A stretch of DNA of 25,094 nucleotides from positions 1-25,094 of the forward strand of contig CAZFRM010000044.1 in the NCBI GenBank assembly GCA_964521255.1, given 5' to 3'. The notes under the pieces were generated by a model. It worked only from the letters and a program-made list of their open reading frames with translations. It had not been told where the DNA came from and ran no database searches. Positions 8,306 through 15,883 of this stretch are shown here, one piece after another. Source of the stretch: ZC4RG29 sp964521255. Its GTDB lineage: Bacteria; Bacteroidota; Bacteroidia; Cytophagales; Cyclobacteriaceae. How positions within the stretch are numbered: the first letter of the stretch is position 1; each line of letters opens with the position of its first letter. The position numbers were made by a program, and so were the translations under genes.

Positions 8306-8581
8306 TTATTTTCTTAATTCCAGGTCGGCTAAAATTGACCGGTATCTTTCGATGTTTGTCTTTTGAAGGTAGTTAAGCAGTTTTTTACGTTTTCCAACAA
8401 GTTTCATCAAACCCTGTTGTGTAGAGAAATCTTTCTTGTTACGGTTCAAATGTTGTGTCAGGTGATTGATACGGTGAGTAAACAGTGAAATTTGAGCCTC
8501 TGGCGACCCTGTGTCTTCCTTCTTCTTAGCAAATCCGTGTTTCTTAAAAAGGTCTTGCTTGATTTCTGATGTTAGGTACAT
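8306..8581 (-). CDS. rpsO: 30S ribosomal protein S15
   Basis: A 91-residue ribosomal protein that binds the central domain of 16S rRNA early in 30S assembly. It has the family sequence TGSPEAQISLFTHRINHLTQHLNRNKKDFSTQQGLMKLVGKRKKLLNYLQKTNIERYRSILADLELRK, matching S15 over its full length (E. coli 89 residues). It is transcribed from a near-consensus Bacteroidetes promoter about 35 bases upstream, is followed by an intrinsic terminator, and precedes pnp as in many bacteria. In other bacteria S15 represses its own translation; no such leader structure could be identified here. Confidence 0.98.
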   Translation of the reverse strand: MYLTSEIKQDLFKKHGFAKKKEDTGSPEAQISLFTHRINHLTQHLNRNKKDFSTQQGLMKLVGKRKKLLNYLQKTNIERYRSILADLELRK

Positions 8582-8622
8582 TTCCTAATGAATAAGTTTA
8601 ATAGCTTTTATTTTTCAAGCGG

Positions 8623-8653
8623 CAAAGATACGGGAATCAGGTTTATTTCCAAA
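8623..8653 (-). promoter_or_regulatory. Promoter of rpsO (TTTG-N19-TATCTTTG)
   Basis: On the minus strand TTTG (8650-8653) and TATCTTTG (8623-8630) are separated by exactly 19 bases, a full match to the Bacteroidetes housekeeping consensus TTTG/TAnnTTTG. The predicted start is near 8617, giving a leader of about 35 bases before the rpsO ATG. Confidence 0.8.
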
Positions 8654-8674
8654 AAAACATCGTTTTTAAATATT

Positions 8675-10408
8675 TTAAACGGGTTCTGTTTGCAAAGCTT
8701 TTCTTCGCTTAAGCCACAACTTGAGTTTGTCGAATACAACATTATAGAAATCAGTCTCAAACAATCGTGCATCAATTCGTGCCTGCCGCAAAAAGAAAAG
8801 TCCTATGCAGAGGAGAATCAAGTCAGGAAGCCAGACGCCCGCTATAACACTCATATTTCCCTGCTTGGCAAATTTCTCGCCCTGAATAGTTAACACATAG
8901 TAAATGATAAAGAAAAGGACGGAGACAAGGAATGGAACCCCCAGTCCACCTTTTTTAATGATTGCACCCAGGGGCGCCCCGATAAGGAACATCGCTACGC
9001 AGGCAAAGGAACTTGCAATGATCTTGTGCCACTGAATATTGAAAATTATCATATCCTTTTTATAGCGATCGAGCTCCGCATTGGTACCCGCCATCTGATT
9101 CTGTACCTGCCTGGCTGCATTTGCTGCGGATTGGATCATGTCAGCAGTGCTTTCCTTTGAAAAGACACTGTCCAGTTTGTGTTCTGCAATAATACGAGCC
9201 GAATCTGATCTGACTGCTACACTTTGCGTTTGCTCAACTTTTGAGGCCGCTACTTTTTCGGGATCAGCAATACTAGTAGAATCAGTCTTCTTCAATAAGT
9301 TCTTTTCAACTTTAATGTTTTTATCCGCCAATGCTTTTCTTTTGGTTGCGGGTATAGCCTTTTTATTGGTTGAATCCACTGTGGTGAGCTTTCGCTTTTC
9401 TTCATCTTTAATATATTTTGCCCGGGTAACTGAATCATGCCATATCTTATATTCATATACTTCGGGGGGCATCACAACTGAATCACGCCTTGCATGATAT
9501 AAAAACATCGCAGGCCGGTTAATATAATAAGCCATTCGTTGCTTTAGCACCTCTTTCCGAATGGAATCCAAATCTGAATCGAGCTCATTCAAATTTCGCA
9601 TAATACGATTCCCCTGGAACCATTTTTTGTCGGTTCGCTCCAGTTCAAATGAGGAGAGATCAAATACCACCTGGCTCTTCGTGAATTTACTGCGGCTAAA
9701 GGTCTCGCTCTTTGCATTCTTTTTCTGTCCTATCATTTCCGAATCGCCGCTTAGGCCTTCCGTATACTTGTATCCGTCGAACAATTCCAGCTTGAGGTAT
9801 CGTTCATTGAGAATGGTGTACATTTTTCCGGAGTCCGCAATAATTACATCTTTGTTGCCGTCATTTTTTCGATGATCATAAAGGATCAAATCCTTTACCG
9901 TAATTCCGTCTTCAAATTTCTTATTCACCTTAATGCTGATATCCGGTATACCATTATAAAATGTTCCTTCACGCAAATCCAATGCGGGTTTCTTTTGCTT
10001 AATATCATAAAGCAAACTATACGCTTCGAGGGCAGCTTTTGGAACCCAGTAGTTATTGGAGTAGAATGCAAAGCCCGTAAGTATCAGAACAAAGAAGAAA
10101 ATAGGCCGGATTGTTCTTGTGAGTGAAATGCCGGCACCTTTAATTGCTGTAAGCTCAAAGTGCTCACCCAGGTTTCCGTACGCAATCAATGCAGATAAAA
10201 GAACCGCCAGCGGAAGTGCTGTTGGGGTAGTGACAACGCCAAAATAAAAAAAGAGTTGAGCAACAAGGTACCAATCAAGTCCTTTTCCTATGATGTCGTC
10301 AAAATAACGTATCATTTGGATGTTCAACAAAATAAACACCACTACCAGAAAGGTGATTATGAACGGGCCTATAAAGGCATCCAGAACAAGTTTGTCAATC
10401 TTCCGCAT
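8675..10408 (-). CDS. LptF/LptG family lipopolysaccharide transport permease
   Basis: A 577-residue inner-membrane subunit of the LptBFG exporter, which extracts lipopolysaccharide from the inner membrane. Three N-terminal membrane helices (about 13-33, 50-75, 101-118) include the family motif GNLGEHFELTAIKGAGISLTRTIRP at 78-102, which sits next to the coupling helix. A periplasmic beta-rich domain follows (about 140-270), and three helices close the protein (about 466-485, 491-507, 523-541). Residues 290-445 form a charged, Lys/Ser/Thr/Ala-rich and probably disordered insert absent from E. coli LptF/G (about 360 residues), though extended forms are common in Bacteroidota. LptF and LptG cannot be told apart here. 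It is 93 bases upstream of rpsO on the same strand. Confidence 0.92.
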   Translation of the reverse strand: MRKIDKLVLDAFIGPFIITFLVVVFILLNIQMIRYFDDIIGKGLDWYLVAQLFFYFGVVTTPTALPLAVLLSALIAYGNLGEHFELTAIKGAGISLTRTIRPIFFFVLILTGFAFYSNNYWVPKAALEAYSLLYDIKQKKPALDLREGTFYNGIPDISIKVNKKFEDGITVKDLILYDHRKNDGNKDVIIADSGKMYTILNERYLKLELFDGYKYTEGLSGDSEMIGQKKNAKSETFSRSKFTKSQVVFDLSSFELERTDKKWFQGNRIMRNLNELDSDLDSIRKEVLKQRMAYYINRPAMFLYHARRDSVVMPPEVYEYKIWHDSVTRAKYIKDEEKRKLTTVDSTNKKAIPATKRKALADKNIKVEKNLLKKTDSTSIADPEKVAASKVEQTQSVAVRSDSARIIAEHKLDSVFSKESTADMIQSAANAARQVQNQMAGTNAELDRYKKDMIIFNIQWHKIIASSFACVAMFLIGAPLGAIIKKGGLGVPFLVSVLFFIIYYVLTIQGEKFAKQGNMSVIAGVWLPDLILLCIGLFFLRQARIDARLFETDFYNVVFDKLKLWLKRRKALQTEPV

Positions 10409-10420
10409 CCACTTCTCTAT

Positions 10421-10690
10421 TCAATTATTACTCCAAAAGTAGTTTATTCTTTCTCTAGTTATCACTTCCAAATGAAAATCTAATCTCCTTAGTTGTAAGA
10501 ACGAATACCTTAATCGACTCTTCACTTGTCGATCCTGAAATACCCGTTCTGCGTCATTAATTTGATGTCCTTCTTGTCTTTTTGCTCTTTTGTAAGCTAA
10601 TGCAAATAAATAATCTTCGTTATCAATTTTGTAACAGGTGTCACATAATGCACCATCATGGCACTCTTCCTGCACAATACCGGCAATCAA
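10421..10690 (-). CDS. Doubtful small hypothetical protein upstream of the LptF/G permease
   Basis: An 89-codon open frame with no ATG; the longest form would start at TTG (10688-10690). The predicted product is basic and hydrophilic with a Cys cluster near the N-terminus (C-X5-C-X2-C in EECHDGALCDTC) and a Lys/Arg/Gln-rich middle. I recognise no family. It ends 12 bases before the permease start. A TAnnTTTG box lies inside its 3' end, which argues that this DNA is partly promoter. It may be non-coding or the remnant of a longer gene. Confidence 0.22.
   Translation of the reverse strand: MIAGIVQEECHDGALCDTCYKIDNEDYLFALAYKRAKRQEGHQINDAERVFQDRQVKSRLRYSFLQLRRLDFHLEVITRERINYFWSNN
10434..10441 (-). 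promoter_or_regulatory. Possible -7 box for the LptF/G permease
   Basis: TACTTTTG on the minus strand matches TAnnTTTG and lies 26 bases before the permease ATG. No TTTG is found at the expected 19-21 bases upstream, so support is partial. Confidence 0.3.
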
Positions 10691-11125
10691 ACGGCAGGAT
10701 ACTCCCGGTCATCCGGCAGGATAATCGCAGGATAATCGCACTTTAGGCCTTGATGCCCTGGGGAAACCGCGTAAATAATGGCAATCTGCCCTCCTAATCA
10801 CCAGCATCAATTGCTTCTCCCTCACGCAACTACTCCTTCCGCTACCCGTGACGAAGGTCGCTATTCGAATGAAAACACTTTCCCAAAATCTTCTTTCATA
10901 TCAACAATCACTCAGCTTTTTTTTGTCCTTCGGTCAGCGCCTTGTCAAGTGTGCCAATGTGTGATTTTCTATCGTATGCATATTCTCGCACAGAATCGGT
11001 GTGATGAAGGATGAGCGATAAATTCGGTCGTGTATTGGTGGAAGTCCATTGCAGCATTTGCAAGTCACCAACAACGTTGATTTCACTTTAGCCCTAGCTG
11101 TCTGGCTTCAATGGAACGGTAAGCA
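10691..11125. other. Gap with no convincing gene
   Basis: About 435 bases without a credible coding sequence. It holds a short tandem repeat (two 11-base units gcaggataatc at about 10717-10738, with a related ggcaggata just before) and an 8-T run at about 10917. Small open frames here lack recognisable protein features. It may be decayed sequence, but no parent gene could be identified. Confidence 0.5.
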
Positions 11126-11896
11126 TCAAAACAAAAACCCGATGTGCACCAGGTAACGATACCCCCATGCATTTTTTTGAAGCCTACCGTTGGAGGTGAG
11201 CTCGTCGTCACTGAATACAAAATTCATTCCGGGAAACTTGTGCGTCACCAATTGTTTAACTCCCCTGAACAACTGTTCCTTTGTTTCTGCGTCGACGTCA
11301 CCATTGATTTTTGCATTCAGATCATAAAAGCCTAAGCCCGGCCCCACGACGAGCACATCCAATGTCAGCCGTTCCCATAAAACAAACTGGTAACCCATCT
11401 CGAAGCCGACGGTATGGATATTGAGTTTTGTGCCGGTGGTTATGTTACTATTCCCAGTATCCATTATATGCGCCCACTGCGTTTTCCCCTCAAAATGATT
11501 GTAGGAATAGAAAGGACCGATATAAAGGCCATGGGGAATAGTGTGTTTATTTTCTCTTGGAAGGTAAAAACGATAATCAACGGAAAAATTTAAACCACTT
11601 CTGCTTTGATTCTTATCGATATTAAAACTATCCAGATTGACATTGGTGACGTTGGGAAGTGTGACTCGTCCGAAATTGACGGAAAAACTTTGATTACGTC
11701 CTACAATACGTTCATATCCCACGATAACAAAGGCATCTACCCCGAACAGCAACGCCCCTGAAGCGTTATAGCGGATTATGTTTTTATAAGGGTTCGTATT
11801 TTTTGTGCTATCTGCCTGCTGAGCTATACCGCTGCTACAAATCAGTAAAAACGTTAAAAGGCATAAAGGTTGTACAGTTCTTAATTTTACTCTCAT
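11126..11896 (-). CDS. Exported protein, probable outer-membrane beta-barrel, function unknown
   Basis: A 256-residue protein with a classical signal peptide (residues 1-26: basic MRVKLR, hydrophobic LCLLTFLLICSSG, cleavage near GIAQ-Q). The mature part alternates polar and aromatic/hydrophobic residues (FSVNFGRVTLPN, SGLNFSVDYRFYLP, HGLYIGPFYSYNHF, HTVGFEMGYQFVLW) and ends in ...YLVHIGFLF. A C-terminal Phe after alternating residues is a typical outer-membrane barrel signature. It resembles small Bacteroidota barrel proteins of the DUF3575 sort, but I cannot fix the family. It stands alone, with a TAnnTTTG box upstream. Confidence 0.75.
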   Translation of the reverse strand: MRVKLRTVQPLCLLTFLLICSSGIAQQADSTKNTNPYKNIIRYNASGALLFGVDAFVIVGYERIVGRNQSFSVNFGRVTLPNVTNVNLDSFNIDKNQSRSGLNFSVDYRFYLPRENKHTIPHGLYIGPFYSYNHFEGKTQWAHIMDTGNSNITTGTKLNIHTVGFEMGYQFVLWERLTLDVLVVGPGLGFYDLNAKINGDVDAETKEQLFRGVKQLVTHKFPGMNFVFSDDELTSNGRLQKNAWGYRYLVHIGFLF

Positions 11897-11949
11897 ATAA
11901 GCCGTCTAAGTTCTTAAAGGATGACTTGCTTCATAGAAACAACTCAAGG

Positions 11950-11957
11950 CAAATCTA
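11950..11957 (-). promoter_or_regulatory. Possible -7 box for the barrel-like gene
   Basis: TAGATTTG on the minus strand matches TAnnTTTG, 53 bases before the ATG at 11896. A clear TTTG at the -33 position is missing. Confidence 0.35.
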
Positions 11958-12045
11958 GTATTTTCCTGAAATTTCTTTTTTTCGTTTAAGGCCGAAAGTA
12001 TCGGATGAGAGAATAATGTAGGTGAGTCAATGCTCCATGACTTAT

Positions 12046-12462
12046 TCAACACGTGCGGCGCTGAATAACATTACCATACTTAATTATTCCGCTAAGGTCA
12101 ATGGGGGCTCCGTCATTGAAAGAGATGGCGGTTTTCGAAATCAAAACGCTTTGACGTTGTGCATAATAGGCTAACCCTACGCCCCATGGAAATTGAATAT
12201 CATAGCCCTTTTTGTAGGCCTTCTCACCAAGGATAGGAAATGTGTGACTGTACTCCATCGCCTTGAGACTGTCATGATAGGCCTTGTGAAACGGGTCCTT
12301 TTCTTCTTTTAAAGCACCGGGCTGACCAAAGACGGCGATTGCTAAACCCGTCGAGAAAAATAGAAGGACCGTTGTAAAGCTCTTTGCGTTCCTCTGCGCC
12401 CTTGCGGCTCCTGTGGTGAAAATTTGGCGGAATTCCTGTTGAACGTTAATTCTTTTGTTCAA
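12046..12462 (-). pseudogene. Truncated exported protein gene with a repeat-derived 5' end
   Basis: A 138-codon open frame. A hydrophobic signal-like stretch (TVLLFFSTGLAIAVFGQ, about residues 31-47) is followed by KAYHDSLKAM, then GYDIQFPWGVGLAYYAQRQSVLISKTAISFNDGAPIDLSGIIKYGNV. That block resembles the N-terminal part of larger Bacteroidota exported proteins (PFPxG..., GFNDG...); this is family memory, not a search. The open frame then ends after the unrelated tail IQRRTC, so most of the expected protein is missing. At the 5' end, codons of about residues 16-28 (TTGAARAQRNAKS) come from a dispersed GCGCAAAG-type repeat, so the native start seems to have been displaced. It is best read as a gene remnant, though expression is not excluded. 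Confidence 0.55.
12380..12427. repeat. Dispersed repeat, copy 1 (CTTTGCG/TGCGCC/TTGCGG type)
   Basis: Plus strand shows ctctttgcgttcctctgcg followed by cccttgcgg and ggtgaaaa. It resembles a repeat often seen between Bacteroidota genes (complement TTCACC...GCGCAAAG...CGCAAAG). It overlaps the 5' end of the truncated gene at 12046-12462. Confidence 0.6.
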
Positions 12463-12498
12463 AGCTGTTCCTCTACGTTATACTTTGCTTCTTCGAAA

Positions 12499-12596
12499 TT
12501 TCACCACTAAGACCTTTAGATTTTTCACAAAAGTCATTCTGCTCTTAGCCCTTTGCATTTTCTTTGCGTGTTATCTTCGCGGACTTCGCGTGAACA
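12499..12596. repeat. Dispersed repeat, copies 2a and 2b in inverted orientation
   Basis: The first half reads tttcaccactaagacc then tttagatttttcacaaaag. The second half, from about 12552, reads ctttgcattttctttgcg then ttcgcggacttcgcgtg, which is the same repeat type in the opposite direction. The segment 12528-12547 is an exact copy of 12691-12710. Confidence 0.5.
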
Positions 12597-12654
12597 ATGA
12601 GCAGTTCAGTAGCTATTTTAAACCTGACAATGCAGGACTGATTGTTAAATCCTT

Positions 12655-12712
12655 TTCACGCTAAGTGCGCTAAGATTTTCCGCAAAATCGCAAAAGTCAT
12701 TCTGCTCTTAAC
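12655..12712. repeat. Dispersed repeat, copy 3, overlapping the antiporter stop codon
   Basis: Reads ttttcacgctaagtgcgc then taagattttccgcaaaatcg and caaaag, closely related to copy 2a. The last 20 bases (12691-12710) are identical to 12528-12547 and include the antiporter stop codon (12697-12699). Confidence 0.6.
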
Positions 12713-14916
12713 TCTTTATTTTTTTCTTTAATGGTCTTGGCCTCTGCATCACTCATGAGATCCTGATGATGTTTTATTACCAGGATGGATGGGCAGTCTT
12801 TAATCCATGTCGCTCTCTTTTCATTTATTTCATTCCAAAGCTCAAGGCTTGTAATGATGAGATTGAAATGTGCAAGCAGATGTTTGTCTGGAATGCGCTG
12901 TTCAATTACTTCGTGAAAAGTTGATGTTAACGCATGATAAGGAGATTCTGTATTGTTGAAGTCCACATTCTGGCCATCTCCCATTTTCAATACCGTTACA
13001 CGGGCATGATTGCTTGATCTGAAACGGTTGGCATATTGAAGTAACGCCAGGTCTTCTTCTGAACCTAATAAAAGCAAAATACTTTCAGCCATCACAAAGC
13101 CACGGTCAATAAGAATGCAGGTATTTGTTTGTCCTCCTTCCAGGAGTTGCTTAAGTACTCCTCCTGTGGCCTTCATTGTGAACATTGTACGGGCTGCACC
13201 AACAAGCACAATATCAAAATCACCTCCACTCACTGTGTTGATAATTTCTTTGTCCACCTCTTCCGTATTCTTATAAATAGTTTCCAATTTCAATCCCAGT
13301 AATTGCGCCGTGGACTTAATGGGCTGAAAAGCTTCCTTTTCGTACAGCACCGCTTCATAAGGTTTCACATCTACACTCGGTGTTATGTGAAGGGCTGTGA
13401 TAACAACATTTTTATTGTGCTTCAATGTTAGCTGATCAGCAAGGCGCAATAATGTACTGCCCATCTTTGGTGGGCCAAATGAAATAAAGATTCTAAATGA
13501 AGTCTTTAGGCGGGCAAGCACAGCGGCGCCGAAATCAACCTTGCTGAAAATATGATCAATATAATTTAGCGATGGGCCTGTAAGAAAAGTGGTCACCAGG
13601 GCCATCAGTACTAACATGGTAAATACTTCGGGAGATAAAATACCGAGATCATATCCAATGTTAACGACAACAATTTCCATCAGGCCACGGGTATTCATTA
13701 ATACACCGAGCGAAAGAGAATCTTTCCAGGATTGTCCTACTAATCTCGATGCCAAAGAAGCGCCGCCGAATTTTCCGATGATGGCAACCATTAAAACAAG
13801 GAAAAATGTAATCCACGATTGAGCGTCATTTAAAAGACCCAACTCTGTTCTTAGTCCCGTAGAAACAAAAAACAAAGGCAGCAAAAGTACAAGACTGATA
13901 TCTTCAATTTTTTCTGTAATGATCTTTTTGAAAGCCAGGTTTTGAGGCATGATTACTCCTGCCAGGAAAGCGCCGAACAAAGCATGTATACCAATAATTT
14001 CAGCGATGTAGGATGAGGCTAAAAGAACAATGAAAATAAGGCCGACTACCTTCTTGCTAAAGATCTCTCTTGATGCATAAACTGATGCGATTTTTTTCAT
14101 CAGCGGCTTGACAACTTTCAGCATGAGTAAAACAAACGCAACCGCCAGCCCCAACGTGTAAAGAGCGCCTGCTGCATTGCCAGCTTTCACAAAAGCTACG
14201 ACAGCCGCAAGAATACACCATGCTGATACATCGTCAGCAGCGGCACATGTTATGGCCATTGTTCCTAAAGGAGTCTTCGAAAGTCCTCGCTCCTGGATGA
14301 TCCTGGCGAGAACAGGAAATGCGGTAATGCTCATGGCAATGCCAATGAATAGGGCAAAGGCTGCAAAGGAAACATTATGCGGAGCATAGTCTGTGTATAT
14401 AAAATAGGCCAGCACCATTCCAAGGAAATACGGAAACAAAATACTGGCATGACTAACCACCACCGCTGCGCTTGCCTGATTTTTAAGAACCTTAACATCA
14501 AGCTCCATCCCGATTATAAACATGAAGAAGATCAAGCCGATCTGGCTTAGGAACTGAAGGTTCTGTATCGATTCTGTCGGAAATAAAAATAATGACAACT
14601 CAGGAAATATAAATCCCAATAATGAAGGACCCAGCATAATACCAGCGATGATCTCCCCAACAACTAACGGTTGTCCGATTCTTCCCGTGATATAACCGAT
14701 ACCGCGGGCAAACAGAATAATGGTGATGATTTGAATAATGAGAATGGGCAAGGGATGTCGAAGGCTTTCCAGAAAATGCCCTGCTATAGAAGCTCCTGAT
14801 GAAGGTGAAGAAACCGTTGCTGCCTCAAGATTTTTTCCGATAAAAAGAAGCCAAACAATCAGCGCGATGAATAAAACAAAAATGGAGAGGTATAAGACAC
14901 CTGTAGATTTCTTCAT
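12697..14916 (-). CDS. CPA2-type cation:proton antiporter with C-terminal USP-like domain
   Basis: A 739-residue inner-membrane protein. An N-terminal anchor (about 7-27) is followed by a Kef/NhaA-type antiporter domain of about 12 helices (about 55-450), with GRIGQPLVVGEIIAGIMLGPSLLG, FMFIIGMELD, a helix with TCAAADDVSAW (the paired Asp of the ion site) and HALFGAFLAGVIMP. The cytoplasmic tail (from about 470) has no GxGxxG TrkA-N/RCK nucleotide-binding motif. Instead it has weak universal-stress-protein character (VVITALHITPSVDV, DIVLVGAARTMF). It probably exchanges K+ or Na+ for H+; the ion cannot be read from sequence. The gene is monocistronic, and its last codons fall in a dispersed repeat. 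Confidence 0.9.
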   Translation of the reverse strand: MKKSTGVLYLSIFVLFIALIVWLLFIGKNLEAATVSSPSSGASIAGHFLESLRHPLPILIIQIITIILFARGIGYITGRIGQPLVVGEIIAGIMLGPSLLGFIFPELSLFLFPTESIQNLQFLSQIGLIFFMFIIGMELDVKVLKNQASAAVVVSHASILFPYFLGMVLAYFIYTDYAPHNVSFAAFALFIGIAMSITAFPVLARIIQERGLSKTPLGTMAITCAAADDVSAWCILAAVVAFVKAGNAAGALYTLGLAVAFVLLMLKVVKPLMKKIASVYASREIFSKKVVGLIFIVLLASSYIAEIIGIHALFGAFLAGVIMPQNLAFKKIITEKIEDISLVLLLPLFFVSTGLRTELGLLNDAQSWITFFLVLMVAIIGKFGGASLASRLVGQSWKDSLSLGVLMNTRGLMEIVVVNIGYDLGILSPEVFTMLVLMALVTTFLTGPSLNYIDHIFSKVDFGAAVLARLKTSFRIFISFGPPKMGSTLLRLADQLTLKHNKNVVITALHITPSVDVKPYEAVLYEKEAFQPIKSTAQLLGLKLETIYKNTEEVDKEIINTVSGGDFDIVLVGAARTMFTMKATGGVLKQLLEGGQTNTCILIDRGFVMAESILLLLGSEEDLALLQYANRFRSSNHARVTVLKMGDGQNVDFNNTESPYHALTSTFHEVIEQRIPDKHLLAHFNLIITSLELWNEINEKRATWIKDCPSILVIKHHQDLMSDAEAKTIKEKNKELRAE

Positions 14917-15052
14917 TTTAGCCCGGGATTGGATTAGTAAAAATAGTTAATAGTTGTCAGTAAATAGAGATTTATGATAGCGGACTTGTATAAGAGAGAC
15001 CGAAATCGGAAAGTCAGGAAGTCCGGAAGAAAGAGAAACCTAAAAGGTTCTC

Positions 15053-15197
15053 TTCATAATCAATGTCGTTTAGTTAAGCTCCATAAACTCCTCTCCTTTG
15101 GAGAGGTAGGGTGAGCCTGCCTGCCGACAAAAGCAGGCTTGTCTGCGGTAGGCAGGGCCAAATAAAAAAAGCTTAACTAAACGACGTTGATTATGAA
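15053..15197. mobile_element. MITE-like 145-bp inverted-repeat element
   Basis: Terminal inverted repeats of 28 bases (15053-15080 and 15170-15197) match at 27 of 28 positions. Inside are a hairpin CCTCTCC-ttt-GGAGAGG (15090-15106) and a larger one with CCTGCCT/AGGCAGG feet (15116-15156). No coding potential and no clear target-site duplication is seen. The internal ctcctttggagagg motif is a known type of interspersed repeat in Bacteroidota intergenic DNA. It occupies the antiporter/GMC-operon gap and may be a non-autonomous transposable element. Confidence 0.65.
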
Positions 15198-15225
15198 TTG
15201 TTATTTACACTTAAGTAAATAATGG

Positions 15226-15253
15226 AAAAAGCCCCATACATTCGTATGAGGCT
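15226..15253 (-). terminator. Intrinsic terminator of the GMC oxidoreductase operon
   Basis: A 10-bp stem (15230-15239 with 15244-15253, one G-T wobble) with a 4-base loop. On the minus strand a TTTTT run follows. It lies 39 bases beyond the small-subunit stop. Confidence 0.85.
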
Positions 15254-15291
15254 ATAGATTTGGGTTTAGATACAATGACGACTAAATGTAA

Positions 15292-15873
15292 TCAAGTTGC
15301 CCAGGTTTTCCCAATTTCTTTTAAAGAAACACAGCCTTTATAAGCACCGGGTACCGGATCATACTGCAAGACCTGTGTAGCGCCAGGTTCAGATGTAAAG
15401 AAGCCAAGTAATGTTAACTCTTTCACCATCAAAATGAAGGGCTTTTCGCTTAGTCCATTTCCATTCCCTTTATATTCCTTTAAGGCGGCACCATGTATTT
15501 CCTTGACGTGCTCAATTTGTTTCTCAGGACCTAGTTCAATAAATGGGTCACCGTATTTTTTCTCAGCAGCATCATCAAATGTTTTTAACCCTTCAAGAAA
15601 TCTATCCTTATCTTTCTGTGGATAGACATCTTTCAACATCACATCAATAAAGGCCGGCACACCTACATCTTTTGCTCCCGGTGTGTCAGTCTTTGGAATG
15701 ATAATCTCTGCTAATTGTGTTATCAATATTCCCTGATCTTCTGACAGGAAGGAAGGCTTCCAATCAATAGTGGGTTTTGCTGTACATCCATTTAAAATAC
15801 CCATGATAGCAGGAGCAGAAATTGCACCTCCCATCAACATAGCAGTTCTTCTTATTGCTTCTCTTCTGTCCAT
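15292..15873 (-). CDS. Gluconate 2-dehydrogenase subunit 3-like protein (dehydrogenase small subunit)
   Basis: A 193-residue small subunit of an FAD-dependent membrane dehydrogenase. The N-terminus carries twin arginines (MDRREAIRRTAMLMGG) and a hydrophobic stretch ending in a lipobox-like L-N-G-C at Cys30, so it looks like a Tat-exported lipoprotein. The body has the family blocks ITQLAEIIIPKTDTPGAKDVGVPAFIDVML (about 52-81) and FLEGLKTFDDAAEKKYG. In known relatives this subunit carries the Tat signal and helps export the signal-less flavoprotein partner. It starts 10 bases after the GMC subunit gene, and a terminator follows. No cytochrome c subunit is adjacent, so the electron acceptor is unclear. 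Confidence 0.93.
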   Translation of the reverse strand: MDRREAIRRTAMLMGGAISAPAIMGILNGCTAKPTIDWKPSFLSEDQGILITQLAEIIIPKTDTPGAKDVGVPAFIDVMLKDVYPQKDKDRFLEGLKTFDDAAEKKYGDPFIELGPEKQIEHVKEIHGAALKEYKGNGNGLSEKPFILMVKELTLLGFFTSEPGATQVLQYDPVPGAYKGCVSLKEIGKTWAT

Positions 15874-15883
15874 GATAAGTTAT

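Noticed and set aside
8654..8674. A-run/T-run hairpin after the LptF/G permease as a terminator
   Set aside because: The stem is almost only A-T pairs with a 3-base loop; it overlaps the rpsO promoter region and is not convincing.
11011..11091. 26-residue ORF with a CSIC motif and a GAAGG upstream
   Set aside because: Too short to support without conservation data; no recognised family.
12455..12664. 69-codon plus-strand frame
   Set aside because: It runs entirely through the dispersed repeat cluster and lacks protein-like features beyond a repeat-encoded hydrophobic stretch.
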